A stretch of 64,000 nt of DNA from VXPQ01 sp965248175. Lineage in GTDB: Bacteria > Bacteroidota > Rhodothermia > Rhodothermales > VXPQ01. The position numbers and the translations under genes are program-made. Under the pieces are notes generated by a model. That model ran no database searches, had not been told where the DNA came from, and was given only the letters and a program-made list of their open reading frames with translations. This document shows, piece by piece, positions 24,416-33,724 of this stretch (positions are counted from its first letter, which is position 1; the number at the start of each line of letters is the position of its first letter). The DNA is taken from contig OZ252093.1 in the NCBI GenBank assembly GCA_965248175.1, positions 1,736,001-1,800,000 of the forward strand, written 5' to 3'.

Positions 24416-25936
24416 ATGGCCGACGCCGACGCCGGGTTCCGGCATATATCCGTTCAGGAACTGGCTGCGTACGAGGGGCAGGAGGTTATACTCAAGGGCT
24501 GGTTGTACAACAAGCGCGGCTCGAAGCATTTGCTGTTTCTCATGATGCGGGACGGTACGGGACTGGTGCAGTGCGTCGTAGCCGTGGACAGCGTTGATGC
24601 CGATACCTGGCGGGTTGCGGACGAGGCCACCCAGGAGAGCGCCCTTGTTGTGACCGGCAAGGTCATTACCGACGAGCGGCAGGCGGGCGGCGTCGAGCTG
24701 GTCGTTTCCTCGTTGAAACTCGTGGGCGAATCCGAGGGGTATCCCATTACGCCCAAGGAGCATGGGATCGACTTTTTGATGTCGCATCGCCACTTATGGT
24801 TGCGCAGCCGTCTTCCCTGGGCCATTTTGCGGATTCGCAACCGGCTGATTGTGGCCATCCACACGTTCTTCCAGGAGCGCGGATTCTTGCAGATGGATGC
24901 GCCGATTCTGACGGGAAACGCCGTGGAAGGCACGTCGAGCCTGTTCGAACTGGATTATTTCGACGAGAAGGCGTACCTGACGCAGAGCGGCCAACTCTAT
25001 GGAGAGGCGATGGCAATGGCTTTCGGGCGCATCTATACGTTCGGCCCGACGTTTCGCGCCGAGAAGTCGAAGACGCGCCGTCATCTTACGGAGTTCTGGA
25101 TGATCGAACCCGAGATGGCGTTCTTCGACCTGGATATGACGCTGGATCTGGCCGAGGATTTGCTGGTGTATATGATCGGGGAAGTGTTGGGGCATTGCTC
25201 CGAAGAACTGACGATACTCGAACGCGATCCGGCGCCGCTTGAGCGCGTTCGCAAACCCTTTCCCCGCATTTCGTATACGCAGGCTGTTGAATTGATGCGC
25301 AGCGATGAAACGGCCGACATGTTGGCTGCCAGGATTCAGGCGCTGGAGGAAGAAAACGCGGCGCTTGCCGAAGAACTCGCTGTAAACCGGAAGCGATACG
25401 GTCAGGCGAAGAAGTCCGAACGGCGGCGTCTGGACGCCCGCGAGATTGCCATTCACCGGCGCACCGGGGAGATCGCTGAGGCCCTGCAAAACCTGCCGGT
25501 ATGGAAAGCATCTGCGCGATCCTTCGAGTGGGGGTCCGATTTCGGGGGCAGCGACGAAACGGTATTGACCTGGCATTTCGACCGCCCCGTCATGGTGCAC
25601 CGGTATCCTGCCGCCGCAAAGGCATTCTACATGAAACGGGACCCCGACGATGCACGACTTGCCATGGCGCTGGACGTACTGGCGCCGGAGGGGTACGGGG
25701 AGGTTATAGGAGGCGGCGAACGAGCGACGGACCTTGCCTTTCTCGAAGAACAGATTGCCGCGCACCAGTTGCCGAAGGAAGCGTTCGAATGGTATCTGGA
25801 CCTGCGCCGGTTCGGTTCCGTGCCGCACGCCGGATTCGGTTTGGGGCTCGAGCGTATGCTTACATGGATTGCAGGGATCGATCATGTGCGGGAGACGATC
25901 CCGTTTCCGCGGCTCATGGGGCGCATTGCGCCGTGA
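24416..25936 (+). CDS. asnS: Asparaginyl-tRNA synthetase with coiled-coil insert
   Basis: This class IIb synthetase has 506 residues against about 466 in E. coli. The anticodon-binding OB fold covers residues 1-125 ('VILKGWLYNKRGSKHLLFLMM'). Motif 2 is seen in 'FGPTFRAEKSKTRRHLTEFWMIEPE' (spread over about 210-235) and motif 3 in 'FGLGLERMLTW' near the C-terminus. Between them, about residues 300-360, is a charged heptad-like insert ('MLAARIQALEEENAALAEEL'). The 'GSDFGGSDETVL' segment resembles the type of AsnRS known from Bacteroidota. It charges tRNA-Asn directly in the cytosol. Confidence 0.94.
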   Translation: MADADAGFRHISVQELAAYEGQEVILKGWLYNKRGSKHLLFLMMRDGTGLVQCVVAVDSVDADTWRVADEATQESALVVTGKVITDERQAGGVELVVSSLKLVGESEGYPITPKEHGIDFLMSHRHLWLRSRLPWAILRIRNRLIVAIHTFFQERGFLQMDAPILTGNAVEGTSSLFELDYFDEKAYLTQSGQLYGEAMAMAFGRIYTFGPTFRAEKSKTRRHLTEFWMIEPEMAFFDLDMTLDLAEDLLVYMIGEVLGHCSEELTILERDPAPLERVRKPFPRISYTQAVELMRSDETADMLAARIQALEEENAALAEELAVNRKRYGQAKKSERRRLDAREIAIHRRTGEIAEALQNLPVWKASARSFEWGSDFGGSDETVLTWHFDRPVMVHRYPAAAKAFYMKRDPDDARLAMALDVLAPEGYGEVIGGGERATDLAFLEEQIAAHQLPKEAFEWYLDLRRFGSVPHAGFGLGLERMLTWIAGIDHVRETIPFPRLMGRIAP

Positions 25937-26062
25937 AGAACGGATTGGCAGAGATGACCACTGGGGAGCGCGCACTGGAACAAACCGGTAGGGCACGGGA
26001 TAGGAAATGGTCTTCATTTCCCGCCTTGCCCCGAATGTCCACTATCTATCCATAAACTTGCT

Positions 26063-27934
26063 ATGCAAGGAAACGGGTTCAAGATCACCCTGTTCGCATT
26101 TTTCTTTGCCCTGTCGGCCTGGTATCTCTATCCGTCCGCCCAAAATTATTTCATCGGGCAGCGGATAAACGGGATGGAGGAACAGGAACGAGAGGATTAT
26201 GAACGGGAGAATCTTCAGAAAATCAGAAACGTCAAGGAGAATGCGCTGAAACTCGGGCTCGACCTGCAGGGAGGCATGCATGTCACCATGGAGGTCCGGA
26301 CCGATGCGCTGATCCGGGAGTTGGCCACGGATGCGGATCAGACGTTTGAGGAAGTGCTGACCGCTGCCCGTGTGTTGTCGGACGAAACCGGCAATTCCAT
26401 TATCGACGCGTTCGTGATGGAGTTCGAGCGGCGCGATCCCGATGCGCGTCTGTCCCGCTATTTCCGGGATTCCGACGCTGGTATTACGCGCCGGTCGACC
26501 AACGCTGAGGTGTCGCAGTACCTTCTTGATCAGGCCGACAACGCGATCAATCGGGCCATCTCCATTATCAGGGACCGGGTGGATCGCTACGGGGTGACCG
26601 AGCCGTCCATCCAGAAACAGGGTACGCGGCGCGTCGTGGTCGAGCTGCCCGGCATCGATGACCCCGAGCGCGTGCGGAATCTGTTGAGGGGCACCGCCCG
26701 TCTCGAATTTCATCTCATGGCCGAACCGGAGGAGTTGCTGCGTTCCCTGGAGCAGGTGATTGCCCATTACAACGTGCAGGTGAGCATCACCATGGTGGAG
26801 GACGAGGAAGAAGATGACGCGGAGACCGATTCGACGTTCGCCGCCGAGGATCTGTTCGATGAGCTGGAAGAAGACGAGCCGACCAATCCGTTGCTGGAAG
26901 TCATGCAACCTGTTGGGCAGGGGGTCCGGTTTGGACTGGTCTCCGAGCAGGACACGGCCCGCGTCAGTGAATTGCTCTCGGTTGCCGCCGTTCGGGAGGC
27001 GCTTCCGATCGGCGTGGATCTGCTCTACGACGCAAAACCTGCCGGCCTGACAGAGGATGGCCTGGAAATGTATTATGTGCTTGGGGTCCGGGATCAGATT
27101 GAATTGTCGGGCGAGGTGATTACGTCGGCCCGCGTCGATTTCGACGCATTGAACCTTCCGGAAGTTACGATGGTGATGAATTCGGAAGGATCGCGTACCT
27201 GGGCCCGGCTCACCGGGGCGAATGTCAACAAAAACATCGCCATCGTGCTGGACGGGGTGGTTTATTCGTATCCGACCGTCATCAATCGCATCGTTGGCGG
27301 ACGTTCGTCCATCACCGGACTGGATAGCCGTGAGGAGGCTCAGGACGTGGTGACGGTGCTGATGTCCGGCGCGCTGCCTGCGCCGGTCGATATCGTTGAG
27401 GAGCGTACGGTCGGGCCGAGCCTTGGGAAGGCTTCCATCCGTGCCGGCTTCATTTCGGTCATGGTGGGGCTTGGCCTGGTGGCGCTCTTCATGATTTTCT
27501 ATTACCGTACGGCCGGGCTGGTCGCAAATCTGGCCCTGCTGTTCAACATTATTTTCATCTTCGGAATACTTGCCGCCTTCAAGGCTACGCTTACGTTGCC
27601 CGGCATTGCCGGCATCGTGTTGACGATCGGTATGGCTGTAGACGCCAACGTACTGATCTTCGAGCGAATACGTGAAGAACGCGCTACCGGCAAGACGCTG
27701 AAAGCGGCTATTGATGCCGGTTATTCGAAGGCGTTCAGCGCCATTTTTGACGCCAATGTGACCACGTTTTTTGTCGCCGCCATCCTGTATTCATTCGGCG
27801 TCGGCCCCATTCAGGGATTTGCGGTGACACTGATGGCCGGCATCCTTTCGTCGCTGTTTACGGCCATTATCGTTTCCCGGATCGTATTCGACTATATGGT
27901 GATCAAGCGGCGAATGAACGTCAGTTATGGATGA
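26063..27934 (+). CDS. secD: Protein translocase subunit SecD
   Basis: This 623-residue inner-membrane protein uses the proton gradient to help pull preproteins across the membrane. It has an N-terminal membrane segment, the periplasmic head with 'GLDLQGGMHVTMEV' and 'VTEPSIQKQGTRRVVVELPG', and a C-terminal block of five membrane segments beginning 'GKASIRAGFISVMVGLG' and containing 'IGMAVDANVLIFERIREE'. An unusually acidic stretch, about residues 246-275 ('VEDEEEDDAETDSTF' then 'LEEDEPTN'), interrupts the periplasmic domain. secF follows after 54 bases. The start follows the common 'MQGNGFKI' pattern. Confidence 0.95.
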   Translation: MQGNGFKITLFAFFFALSAWYLYPSAQNYFIGQRINGMEEQEREDYERENLQKIRNVKENALKLGLDLQGGMHVTMEVRTDALIRELATDADQTFEEVLTAARVLSDETGNSIIDAFVMEFERRDPDARLSRYFRDSDAGITRRSTNAEVSQYLLDQADNAINRAISIIRDRVDRYGVTEPSIQKQGTRRVVVELPGIDDPERVRNLLRGTARLEFHLMAEPEELLRSLEQVIAHYNVQVSITMVEDEEEDDAETDSTFAAEDLFDELEEDEPTNPLLEVMQPVGQGVRFGLVSEQDTARVSELLSVAAVREALPIGVDLLYDAKPAGLTEDGLEMYYVLGVRDQIELSGEVITSARVDFDALNLPEVTMVMNSEGSRTWARLTGANVNKNIAIVLDGVVYSYPTVINRIVGGRSSITGLDSREEAQDVVTVLMSGALPAPVDIVEERTVGPSLGKASIRAGFISVMVGLGLVALFMIFYYRTAGLVANLALLFNIIFIFGILAAFKATLTLPGIAGIVLTIGMAVDANVLIFERIREERATGKTLKAAIDAGYSKAFSAIFDANVTTFFVAAILYSFGVGPIQGFAVTLMAGILSSLFTAIIVSRIVFDYMVIKRRMNVSYG

Positions 27935-27988
27935 CGGGAGTCCGAATAGTCCTTCATCCGCAGGCGCGCTTTCGATAGAGAAAGAACG

Positions 27989-28900
27989 ATGAGAATTTTT
28001 GAAAACACCAATTTCAACTTCATAGGCAACCGGAAAAAGGCGTACGTCTTTTCCGGGATCCTGCTCTTGCTAAGTATCGGGTCGTTGATCGCACGCGGCC
28101 TTGAACTGGGCATCGACTTTCAGGGAGGCATGGAGTTTGTCGTCGAAAGCCCGGTAGCGTTGGAGCCGGTCGCGGTACGCAGCCAGTTGGCTACGGTACT
28201 GGGGTCCGAGCCGGAGGTGAAAACGTTCGGTGTAGGACAGGTGCTTATTCGTACCTCCGCAGAAGGGGATATTTCAGCCGTTCAGAACCTGATCGTGGAA
28301 GGCATCGCCGAAGGATTTGCCGGCTCCAATCCGGAGGTCATCAAAACAGACGTAGTTGGCCCACGTTTCGCCGAGGATCTGAAGCAAGGAGCCATCTGGG
28401 CTATTCTCGGTGGGCTTCTTGTGGTTTTCGTCTATATTCTGCTGCGGTTCGAGTGGCGGTTTGGCGTAGGTGCGGTGGCCGCCTTGTTCCATGACGTCAC
28501 GATCACGCTGGGCATCTTCTCCGCGGCGGCCGGCGTACTGCCGTTTTCGCTTCAGGTCGACCAGGCCATTATCGCCGCTTTTTTGACGATTGTGGGCTAT
28601 TCACTCAACGACACGGTGGTCGTTTTCGACCGGATTCGGGAATACTCGAATCTTTTCAAGACGGAAACGTATGAGAAGTTGGTGAATCGTTCCATCAACA
28701 ATACGCTCAGCCGGACGATCGTCACCTCCGGCACAACCTTGCTCGTAGTGGTTGTCCTCTTTATTTTTGGGGGAGAGGTGCTGCGCGGCTTCGCGTTCGG
28801 TCTTATTCTGGGTGTGACGATCGGTACGTATTCCTCCGTTTTCGTGGCTTCGCCGATCGTTGTGGAACTCAGGGCGCGGGCGAAAACTGCCCGTAGATGA
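27989..28900 (+). CDS. secF: Protein translocase subunit SecF
   Basis: The 303-residue partner of SecD has 'GIDFQGGMEFVVE' in its short periplasmic part, 'VVGPRFAEDLKQGAI' at the second membrane segment and the SecF signature 'IVGYSLNDTVVVFDRIREY'. Six membrane helices are expected. It is encoded separately from SecD, unlike the fused SecDF of several Bacteroidota. The gene ends 55 bases before a STAS-domain gene, which may share its transcript. Confidence 0.95.
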   Translation: MRIFENTNFNFIGNRKKAYVFSGILLLLSIGSLIARGLELGIDFQGGMEFVVESPVALEPVAVRSQLATVLGSEPEVKTFGVGQVLIRTSAEGDISAVQNLIVEGIAEGFAGSNPEVIKTDVVGPRFAEDLKQGAIWAILGGLLVVFVYILLRFEWRFGVGAVAALFHDVTITLGIFSAAAGVLPFSLQVDQAIIAAFLTIVGYSLNDTVVVFDRIREYSNLFKTETYEKLVNRSINNTLSRTIVTSGTTLLVVVVLFIFGGEVLRGFAFGLILGVTIGTYSSVFVASPIVVELRARAKTARR

Positions 28901-28955
28901 ATGTCTGCCGCGTAGACGGTCAGGGATCGTCGGCGCTGAATTCCGGGAGGTCTTC

Positions 28956-29315
28956 ATGAAATACGATGTCGAAGAACAGGGTCGCGTAGCGGTTCTCGCT
29001 TTGGAGGGAAACATCCTGGGTGGTCCTGACGGCACGAAATTGCATGATCGGCTGCACGAATTGAAAGACGCGGGCAAACGTCATGTTGTGGTTGATCTAT
29101 CCAGGGTCCGGTTCATGAATTCGAGCGGGCTCGGCATGCTGATCAGCGCCATGACGACGATGCGCAACGCCGGGGGAGATTTTCGCCTGGCGGGTATGGG
29201 CGACGGCATTCGATCACTGCTCGTGATTACCCGGCTCGATACGATATTCAAACATTACGAATCCGTTGACGAAGCCGTGCGCAGCTACGAAGAGGATCCG
29301 CCAGCGCCGGCGTAG
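28956..29315 (+). CDS. STAS-domain anti-sigma factor antagonist-like protein
   Basis: This 119-residue protein is a stand-alone STAS domain of the SpoIIAA/RsbV type: beta strand 'VAVLALEGNILGG', then 'VVDLSRVRFMNSSGLGML', where the serine pair holds the residue usually phosphorylated by a kinase/anti-sigma partner, then 'GGDFRLAGMGDGIRSLL'. GGGAGG at 28945-28950 precedes the ATG by 5 bases. No RsbW-like kinase or PP2C phosphatase gene is adjacent, so its partner must be elsewhere. Confidence 0.85.
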   Translation: MKYDVEEQGRVAVLALEGNILGGPDGTKLHDRLHELKDAGKRHVVVDLSRVRFMNSSGLGMLISAMTTMRNAGGDFRLAGMGDGIRSLLVITRLDTIFKHYESVDEAVRSYEEDPPAPA

Positions 29316-29339
29316 CGGGGCATTACATTCCAGCCATCG

Positions 29340-29458
29340 GGCGGCTGTATTTATTAAAATGTGCAATGCAAACAGTTTGTCTTGTCTGGGAGCCTGAAAA
29401 AAATGCTAAAAATTAGGCAGAATACAAAAATTAGATACAACATCAAGGCTTGATTATA
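29340..29458 (+). promoter_or_regulatory. A/T-rich promoter region of purA
   Basis: Between the STAS gene and purA, composition changes abruptly to A/T-rich, with 'ttattaaaatgtg', 'cagtttgtcttg' and 'gattataatg' runs. No sharp -35/-10 pair or operator can be assigned by eye, but this is the likely purA promoter. AAGG at 29445-29448 is the probable ribosome site. Confidence 0.4.
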
Positions 29459-30781
29459 ATGAGTGTCACAGTCGTCATAGGAACGCAATGGGGAGACGAG
29501 GGCAAGGGCAAGATTGTTGATCTCCTGAGTCCGAATATGGACATCGTGGCGCGTTACCAGGGCGGGGCGAATGCGGGGCACACGATCTGCTGGGGAGACG
29601 AAACCTTTGTGCTTCACCTTGTTCCGAGCGGCATTTTCCACGAGCATGTGACCTGTGTGATCGGTAACGGCGTCGTGCTGGATCCCGTGGCGATCATGGA
29701 GGAAATTCGCATGATCCGCGATCTCGGATACGATGTGGACGGGCGGCTCCTGATTTCACACAATGCGCATCTGATCATGCCGTATCACAAGCGTATCGAG
29801 GAAGCGCGCGAACGGATGCGCGACGGGGGCGCCATTGGTACGACGGGCCGCGGCATCGGGCCGGCCTATGTCGACAAGTTTGCCCGGACAGGTATCCGCG
29901 TGGTCGATTTGCTGGATCGGGATACGCTGCGCCGAAAACTCAAACGCGCGATCGAGGAAAAGAATGCGGTGCTTCGCGGGGTGTACGATGCCGATGGTCT
30001 CGATGTGGAGCAGATCATCGAAGAATATGTGGAGTTCGACCAGCTGATTGACCCGTTCGTTACGGATACGTCGCAATATCTGGGGCAGGCCTTGCGGGCG
30101 GGCAAACGCATCTTGGCCGAAGGTGCTCAGGGGTCTTTGCTCGATGTGGATTTCGGGACCTATCCGTTTGTGACTTCAAGTCATCCTACCGTCGGCGGGT
30201 GCTGTACGGGGCTGGGCGTGCCGCCCACGGCGGTGGACACGGTGATTGGTATCGTGAAGGCCTACAGCACGCGGGTGGGCAACGGTCCGTTTCCGACGGA
30301 GTTGGACGATGCGGCCGGCGAGCGCTTGCGCGAGGTGGGAGACGAGTTCGGCGCAACGACCGGCAGGCCCCGGCGGTGCGGGTGGCTGGATCTGGTGGCC
30401 TTGCGCTATACCTCCATGATCAACGGATTGACGGAATTGGCGATCACCAAGCTCGATGTGTTGACAGGGCTGGACACGCTCAAGGTGTGTACGGCCTATC
30501 GGTACGACGGCAAGGAGACGACGCGTTTCCCGAGCGAAGTGCAGACGCTCGAAAAGGTTGAACCCGTCTATGCCTCGTTCGAAGGCTGGTCGGAAGATAT
30601 TACCGGCGTGAGGTACATGGACGACCTGCCGGTGGCCGCCCAGCGCTATCTGCGCTTTTTGAGCGACTCGCTCGGGGTCCGCATTTCCATGATTTCAACA
30701 GGTCCCAAACGGGATCAGATCATTTCGGAGCCCGTTGTTTCGGACACAGTAGATATCCGCCCTTCCGGTACGAGAGGGTAA
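29459..30781 (+). CDS. purA: Adenylosuccinate synthetase
   Basis: This 440-residue enzyme makes adenylosuccinate from IMP, aspartate and GTP, the first committed step to AMP. It begins MSVTVVIGTQWGDEGKGK, with the P-loop-like GDEGKGK at residues 12-18. It also has 'RYQGGANAGHT' with the catalytic histidine, 'GTTGRGIGPAY', 'TRVGNGPFPTEL', 'ATTGRPRRCGWLDLVALRY' in two parts and 'STGPKRDQ' near the end. ATG at 29459 is chosen over an in-frame TTG at 29450 because the conserved N-terminus starts there and AAGG lies 10 bases upstream. Confidence 0.95.
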   Translation: MSVTVVIGTQWGDEGKGKIVDLLSPNMDIVARYQGGANAGHTICWGDETFVLHLVPSGIFHEHVTCVIGNGVVLDPVAIMEEIRMIRDLGYDVDGRLLISHNAHLIMPYHKRIEEARERMRDGGAIGTTGRGIGPAYVDKFARTGIRVVDLLDRDTLRRKLKRAIEEKNAVLRGVYDADGLDVEQIIEEYVEFDQLIDPFVTDTSQYLGQALRAGKRILAEGAQGSLLDVDFGTYPFVTSSHPTVGGCCTGLGVPPTAVDTVIGIVKAYSTRVGNGPFPTELDDAAGERLREVGDEFGATTGRPRRCGWLDLVALRYTSMINGLTELAITKLDVLTGLDTLKVCTAYRYDGKETTRFPSEVQTLEKVEPVYASFEGWSEDITGVRYMDDLPVAAQRYLRFLSDSLGVRISMISTGPKRDQIISEPVVSDTVDIRPSGTRG

Positions 30782-30825
30782 TCGCCCCCCGTACGGGGCA
30801 ATCGGACAGTGCAGGAGGTCTGACC

Positions 30826-32181
30826 ATGAAGGCGTATCGCCATTCCGTACGACTCAAGCTTGGCCTGGTCTTACTGGCTGTGCTGATCTCAGTGGCTTCG
30901 CTTGTCTACACCAGCCAGACCGTGGACCGGCTGCGCGAACGCGAGCAGTTTGTCATCCACTTATGGGCGGCGGCACAGGAACGGCTTTCCGCTACCCGGG
31001 AAAATCCGCACATGCCGGTATTTTCCGAGATAGAACAACAACTGGTCGAGGCGGCTATACCGGATGGCCCTATTTCTCCTGAGGCGCTTTCGCGGTATCG
31101 CAGTGCGCTCGCATGGTCCCGGACTATGCCTCCTGCGGAGGATGTAACACTCGCCAGCGAGATCGTATTGCAGGGAGGATTCGGCATTCCGGCCATCATC
31201 ATAGATTCGATGCAATCGAGGCCCGTGGCCTGGCGGCATGTACCGGTTCCGGATTCGCTCGAAGGGTTGTCACCGGAGGAGCGGGCCGAGGCCCTTCGCA
31301 GCCTGTATGAACGCGCTTATGCCATGGCGCAGGATTACGAACCGATCGCCATTGAATACGGGCTGCCTCCGGAGTCGTTCAGGCAATACGTGTTCTACGA
31401 CGATTCGAGGGTGATTCGTGAACTCACGATCTTTCCGTTCTTGCAACTGTTGTTCGTGGCCTTTTTCATCCTGATCGGGTATCTCGGCTTCTCGTATGTG
31501 CGCCGGAGCGAGCAAAGCAGTCTCTGGGTTGGTATGGCAAGAGAAGCGGCGCACCAGTTGGGTACGCCGATTTCCAGTTTAATGGGGTGGGTCGAGTTAC
31601 TCAGGGGGGATGCTCTATCCAGCGAGCAGAAGCATGGCGCGCTGCAGGAAATGGAGCGTGATGTGGCGCGGCTCGAGCGGGTCACCGCCCGGTTTTCGGA
31701 TATAGGTTCATTGCCCAGGCTCGAGGTGGATGCAGTGGCGCCGGTTATCGAGGCGGCCGTGGATTATGTGCGCAAACGTATCCCCCAAAGGGATGGGTTT
31801 GTCGAGTTGAACGTGAAAATCACCGGGGCGCCGTATGCGCCGCTGAATGCGGAATTGTTCGAATGGGTAATAGAGAATCTTCTCAAGAATGCGCTTGACG
31901 CCATGGAAATGGCCGGCGGCGTCATCGATGTGCAGGCCTCCCCGGCGGCAGGAAGCATCCGGATAGATATACGCGATACCGGCAAGGGCATTGACCGGAA
32001 AAACTGGAAAAATATATTTCGGCCCGGTTATAGTACGAAGAAGCGGGGCTGGGGGCTGGGATTGAATCTGGCCAAGCGAATTGTTGAGGAACACCATGGC
32101 GGGAGCCTTGTGCTCCTGCAGTCGCGTCCCGATCACGGAAGCACCTTTCGGATTACGGTGCCGGCTGCGAAAAAGCCCTGA
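30826..32181 (+). CDS. Membrane sensor histidine kinase
   Basis: This 451-residue kinase has a membrane segment at about 11-28, a 175-residue extracytoplasmic sensor region without a recognisable domain, a second membrane segment at about 203-226 and no HAMP. The phosphoacceptor is His243 in 'REAAHQLGTPISSLMGW'. The ATPase domain shows the N box 'ENLLKNALDAM', G1 'DTGKGID', F box 'IFRPGYSTKKRGWGLGL' and 'GSTFRITVP'. AGGAGG at 30813-30818 precedes the ATG. No response regulator is adjacent, so it is an orphan. The 3' end overlaps the next opposite-strand gene by 29 bases. Confidence 0.9.
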   Translation: MKAYRHSVRLKLGLVLLAVLISVASLVYTSQTVDRLREREQFVIHLWAAAQERLSATRENPHMPVFSEIEQQLVEAAIPDGPISPEALSRYRSALAWSRTMPPAEDVTLASEIVLQGGFGIPAIIIDSMQSRPVAWRHVPVPDSLEGLSPEERAEALRSLYERAYAMAQDYEPIAIEYGLPPESFRQYVFYDDSRVIRELTIFPFLQLLFVAFFILIGYLGFSYVRRSEQSSLWVGMAREAAHQLGTPISSLMGWVELLRGDALSSEQKHGALQEMERDVARLERVTARFSDIGSLPRLEVDAVAPVIEAAVDYVRKRIPQRDGFVELNVKITGAPYAPLNAELFEWVIENLLKNALDAMEMAGGVIDVQASPAAGSIRIDIRDTGKGIDRKNWKNIFRPGYSTKKRGWGLGLNLAKRIVEEHHGGSLVLLQSRPDHGSTFRITVPAAKKP

Positions 32182-32746
32182 TGCGGTTTTCTAACGCTTC
32201 GCTGTCGCTCTCCGTGATAGCAATGAAGATGTCGTCGCGTTGCCGCCAGATCAGGACATTCGCTTCGTCGGAATCGCGCAGGTCGAAGAGGTCTTCCGTT
32301 TCGATGCGTTCGAGCACATCGCTGGCCAGCCGGAATCGGCGCCCGTGGGTGTCGAGGAACGCATACGAGTAGGCGTAGAGCACAATGTTACCGGATTCGT
32401 TCATGTTCCGGTACAACAGGACGGGAATCTGTGCTCCGTCGCCCGCATCGTGGATAGATACACCTGTGAGTTCGGCGTCTGTGATGGTGGGTACGCCGAT
32501 CCGCCGGCCCAACAATTCACGCACATAGCGTTCAGCCTGATCGGCGTCAGCAGTCTCGAGTCCGGCCTTGATGTGTTCGGCCTGCCTGGCCGATAAGGAG
32601 ACCAGGTTCGTTTCCTGAGGGCGTTTCGTCAGGTTCGAGAGGCCGTATCCGACCAAGCCGGACGCCAGGACGATCAGTAGCGCGGAAATGACTACGTGCC
32701 CCGCCTTTGGTGTGCCCGTATTGTGGTATTCAGGAGGAACAGGCAT
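32153..32746 (-). CDS. Single-pass membrane protein of unknown function
   Basis: The 197-residue protein has a short cytoplasmic N-terminus, one membrane segment at about 17-36 ('AGHVVISALLIVLASGLVGY') and an extracytoplasmic domain. The general plan (short N-terminus, one helix, alpha/beta tail with 'ELLGRRIGVPTITDAELTG' and 'LIWRQRDDIFIAITES') resembles anti-sigma-type membrane proteins, but the zinc motif of classical anti-sigma factors is absent. It converges on and overlaps the histidine kinase gene by 29 bases. No sigma factor gene is adjacent. Confidence 0.65.
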   Translation of the reverse strand: MPVPPEYHNTGTPKAGHVVISALLIVLASGLVGYGLSNLTKRPQETNLVSLSARQAEHIKAGLETADADQAERYVRELLGRRIGVPTITDAELTGVSIHDAGDGAQIPVLLYRNMNESGNIVLYAYSYAFLDTHGRRFRLASDVLERIETEDLFDLRDSDEANVLIWRQRDDIFIAITESDSEALENRIRAFSQPAP

Positions 32747-32777
32747 GCCTGACTGTTTGGAAGGCGGCTGCCGAGGT

Positions 32778-33569
32778 TTATGAAAAGAGGATGTTTACCG
32801 GATTGCCCTTGCGGATGCCAAGCAGTTCTGCAGCATTCCCTGAATTGACCGCCACTTCGAGCAAATTGCTGCTGTTATACTGCAAAAGGGGCTCGCCGGT
32901 CTCCACCGAGGCGTACGTGTGCTGGACACCTTCGAGGATGGTGTTGCCCGCAAAGCATTTGATGGGCCTGCCTGCTTGCCGTTCCTCGACCATTTCACGG
33001 GAAATGTTGGTAATGCAGTTGCCGAAGCGGTCGATGTGCACCACCCATCCCTGTACGCCCTCATCATCCATAATCGGAAGGGCCCATTTCATAGGGGCGA
33101 GTTGGTCTATGGTGCTGCCGAGGCGCTCTATGGGTATTCCGTTCGCAAGGTGGGCCGCCGCCGCCGCAAAGATGTCGCACCCGTGGAAAGTTCTGGAAGG
33201 GGTGGCGCCGCGCCAGTACTCGGGCCGGTCGAGGCACACGCAGACATCGGGCGCCGTCCCGTCAAGGATCAGCGGAAAAATGCCGTTATCCGGTCCCGTG
33301 AAGAAGTGTTCGCCGCAACGAAGTGCTACGGGGCGCCGATCCGTTCCGACGCCCGGATCCACCACGGCCATGTGTATGGCGCCGGCGGGAAAATACCATG
33401 CAGCGTCGCGCAACACGAAGGCGCATTCCATGATGTCCTGTGGTGCGATCGCATGAGAGATGTCCACGATGCGCGCGTTGGGGCACAGGCTAAGAATAAC
33501 GCCTTTTATAGCCCCGACATACGCATCCTGCGTCCCGAAGTCTGTCGTAAGGGTTATGATTGCGGACAT
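32778..33569 (-). CDS. SAM hydroxide adenosyltransferase (SAM hydrolase, DUF62)
   Basis: The 263-residue protein belongs to the fluorinase/chlorinase/DUF62 fold. Family marks are 'ITLTTDFGTQDAYVGAIKG', 'IVDISHAIAPQDI', 'VVDPGVGTDRRP' and 'GPDNGIFPLI', with the water-activating Asp/Arg/His set in those segments and 'HIDRFGNCITNI' later. Family members split S-adenosylmethionine into adenosine and methionine. The extra loop of true halogenases is not evident. The ATG at 33569 (MSAIITLTTDFG) is where homologues start. It is divergent from yraN, with 155 bases between them. Confidence 0.88.
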   Translation of the reverse strand: MSAIITLTTDFGTQDAYVGAIKGVILSLCPNARIVDISHAIAPQDIMECAFVLRDAAWYFPAGAIHMAVVDPGVGTDRRPVALRCGEHFFTGPDNGIFPLILDGTAPDVCVCLDRPEYWRGATPSRTFHGCDIFAAAAAHLANGIPIERLGSTIDQLAPMKWALPIMDDEGVQGWVVHIDRFGNCITNISREMVEERQAGRPIKCFAGNTILEGVQHTYASVETGEPLLQYNSSNLLEVAVNSGNAAELLGIRKGNPVNILFS

Positions 33570-33724
33570 GGCGATGACCTGTACAATGGCATGATCCAAA
33601 GTACGAAGAAAGAATATTCTCGCCACGCCACGCCGCGCCGCCGTCGCAGGATCATGGATATTGACCCAGTGGCGGAACGAGTGGCGCGAAGCGTGGTACG
33701 CCCTTTTTACGGATTGGAGGAGCT

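Noticed and set aside
24794..26017. 407-codon minus-strand frame over asnS
   Set aside because: Antisense to a synthetase whose class II motifs are all present.
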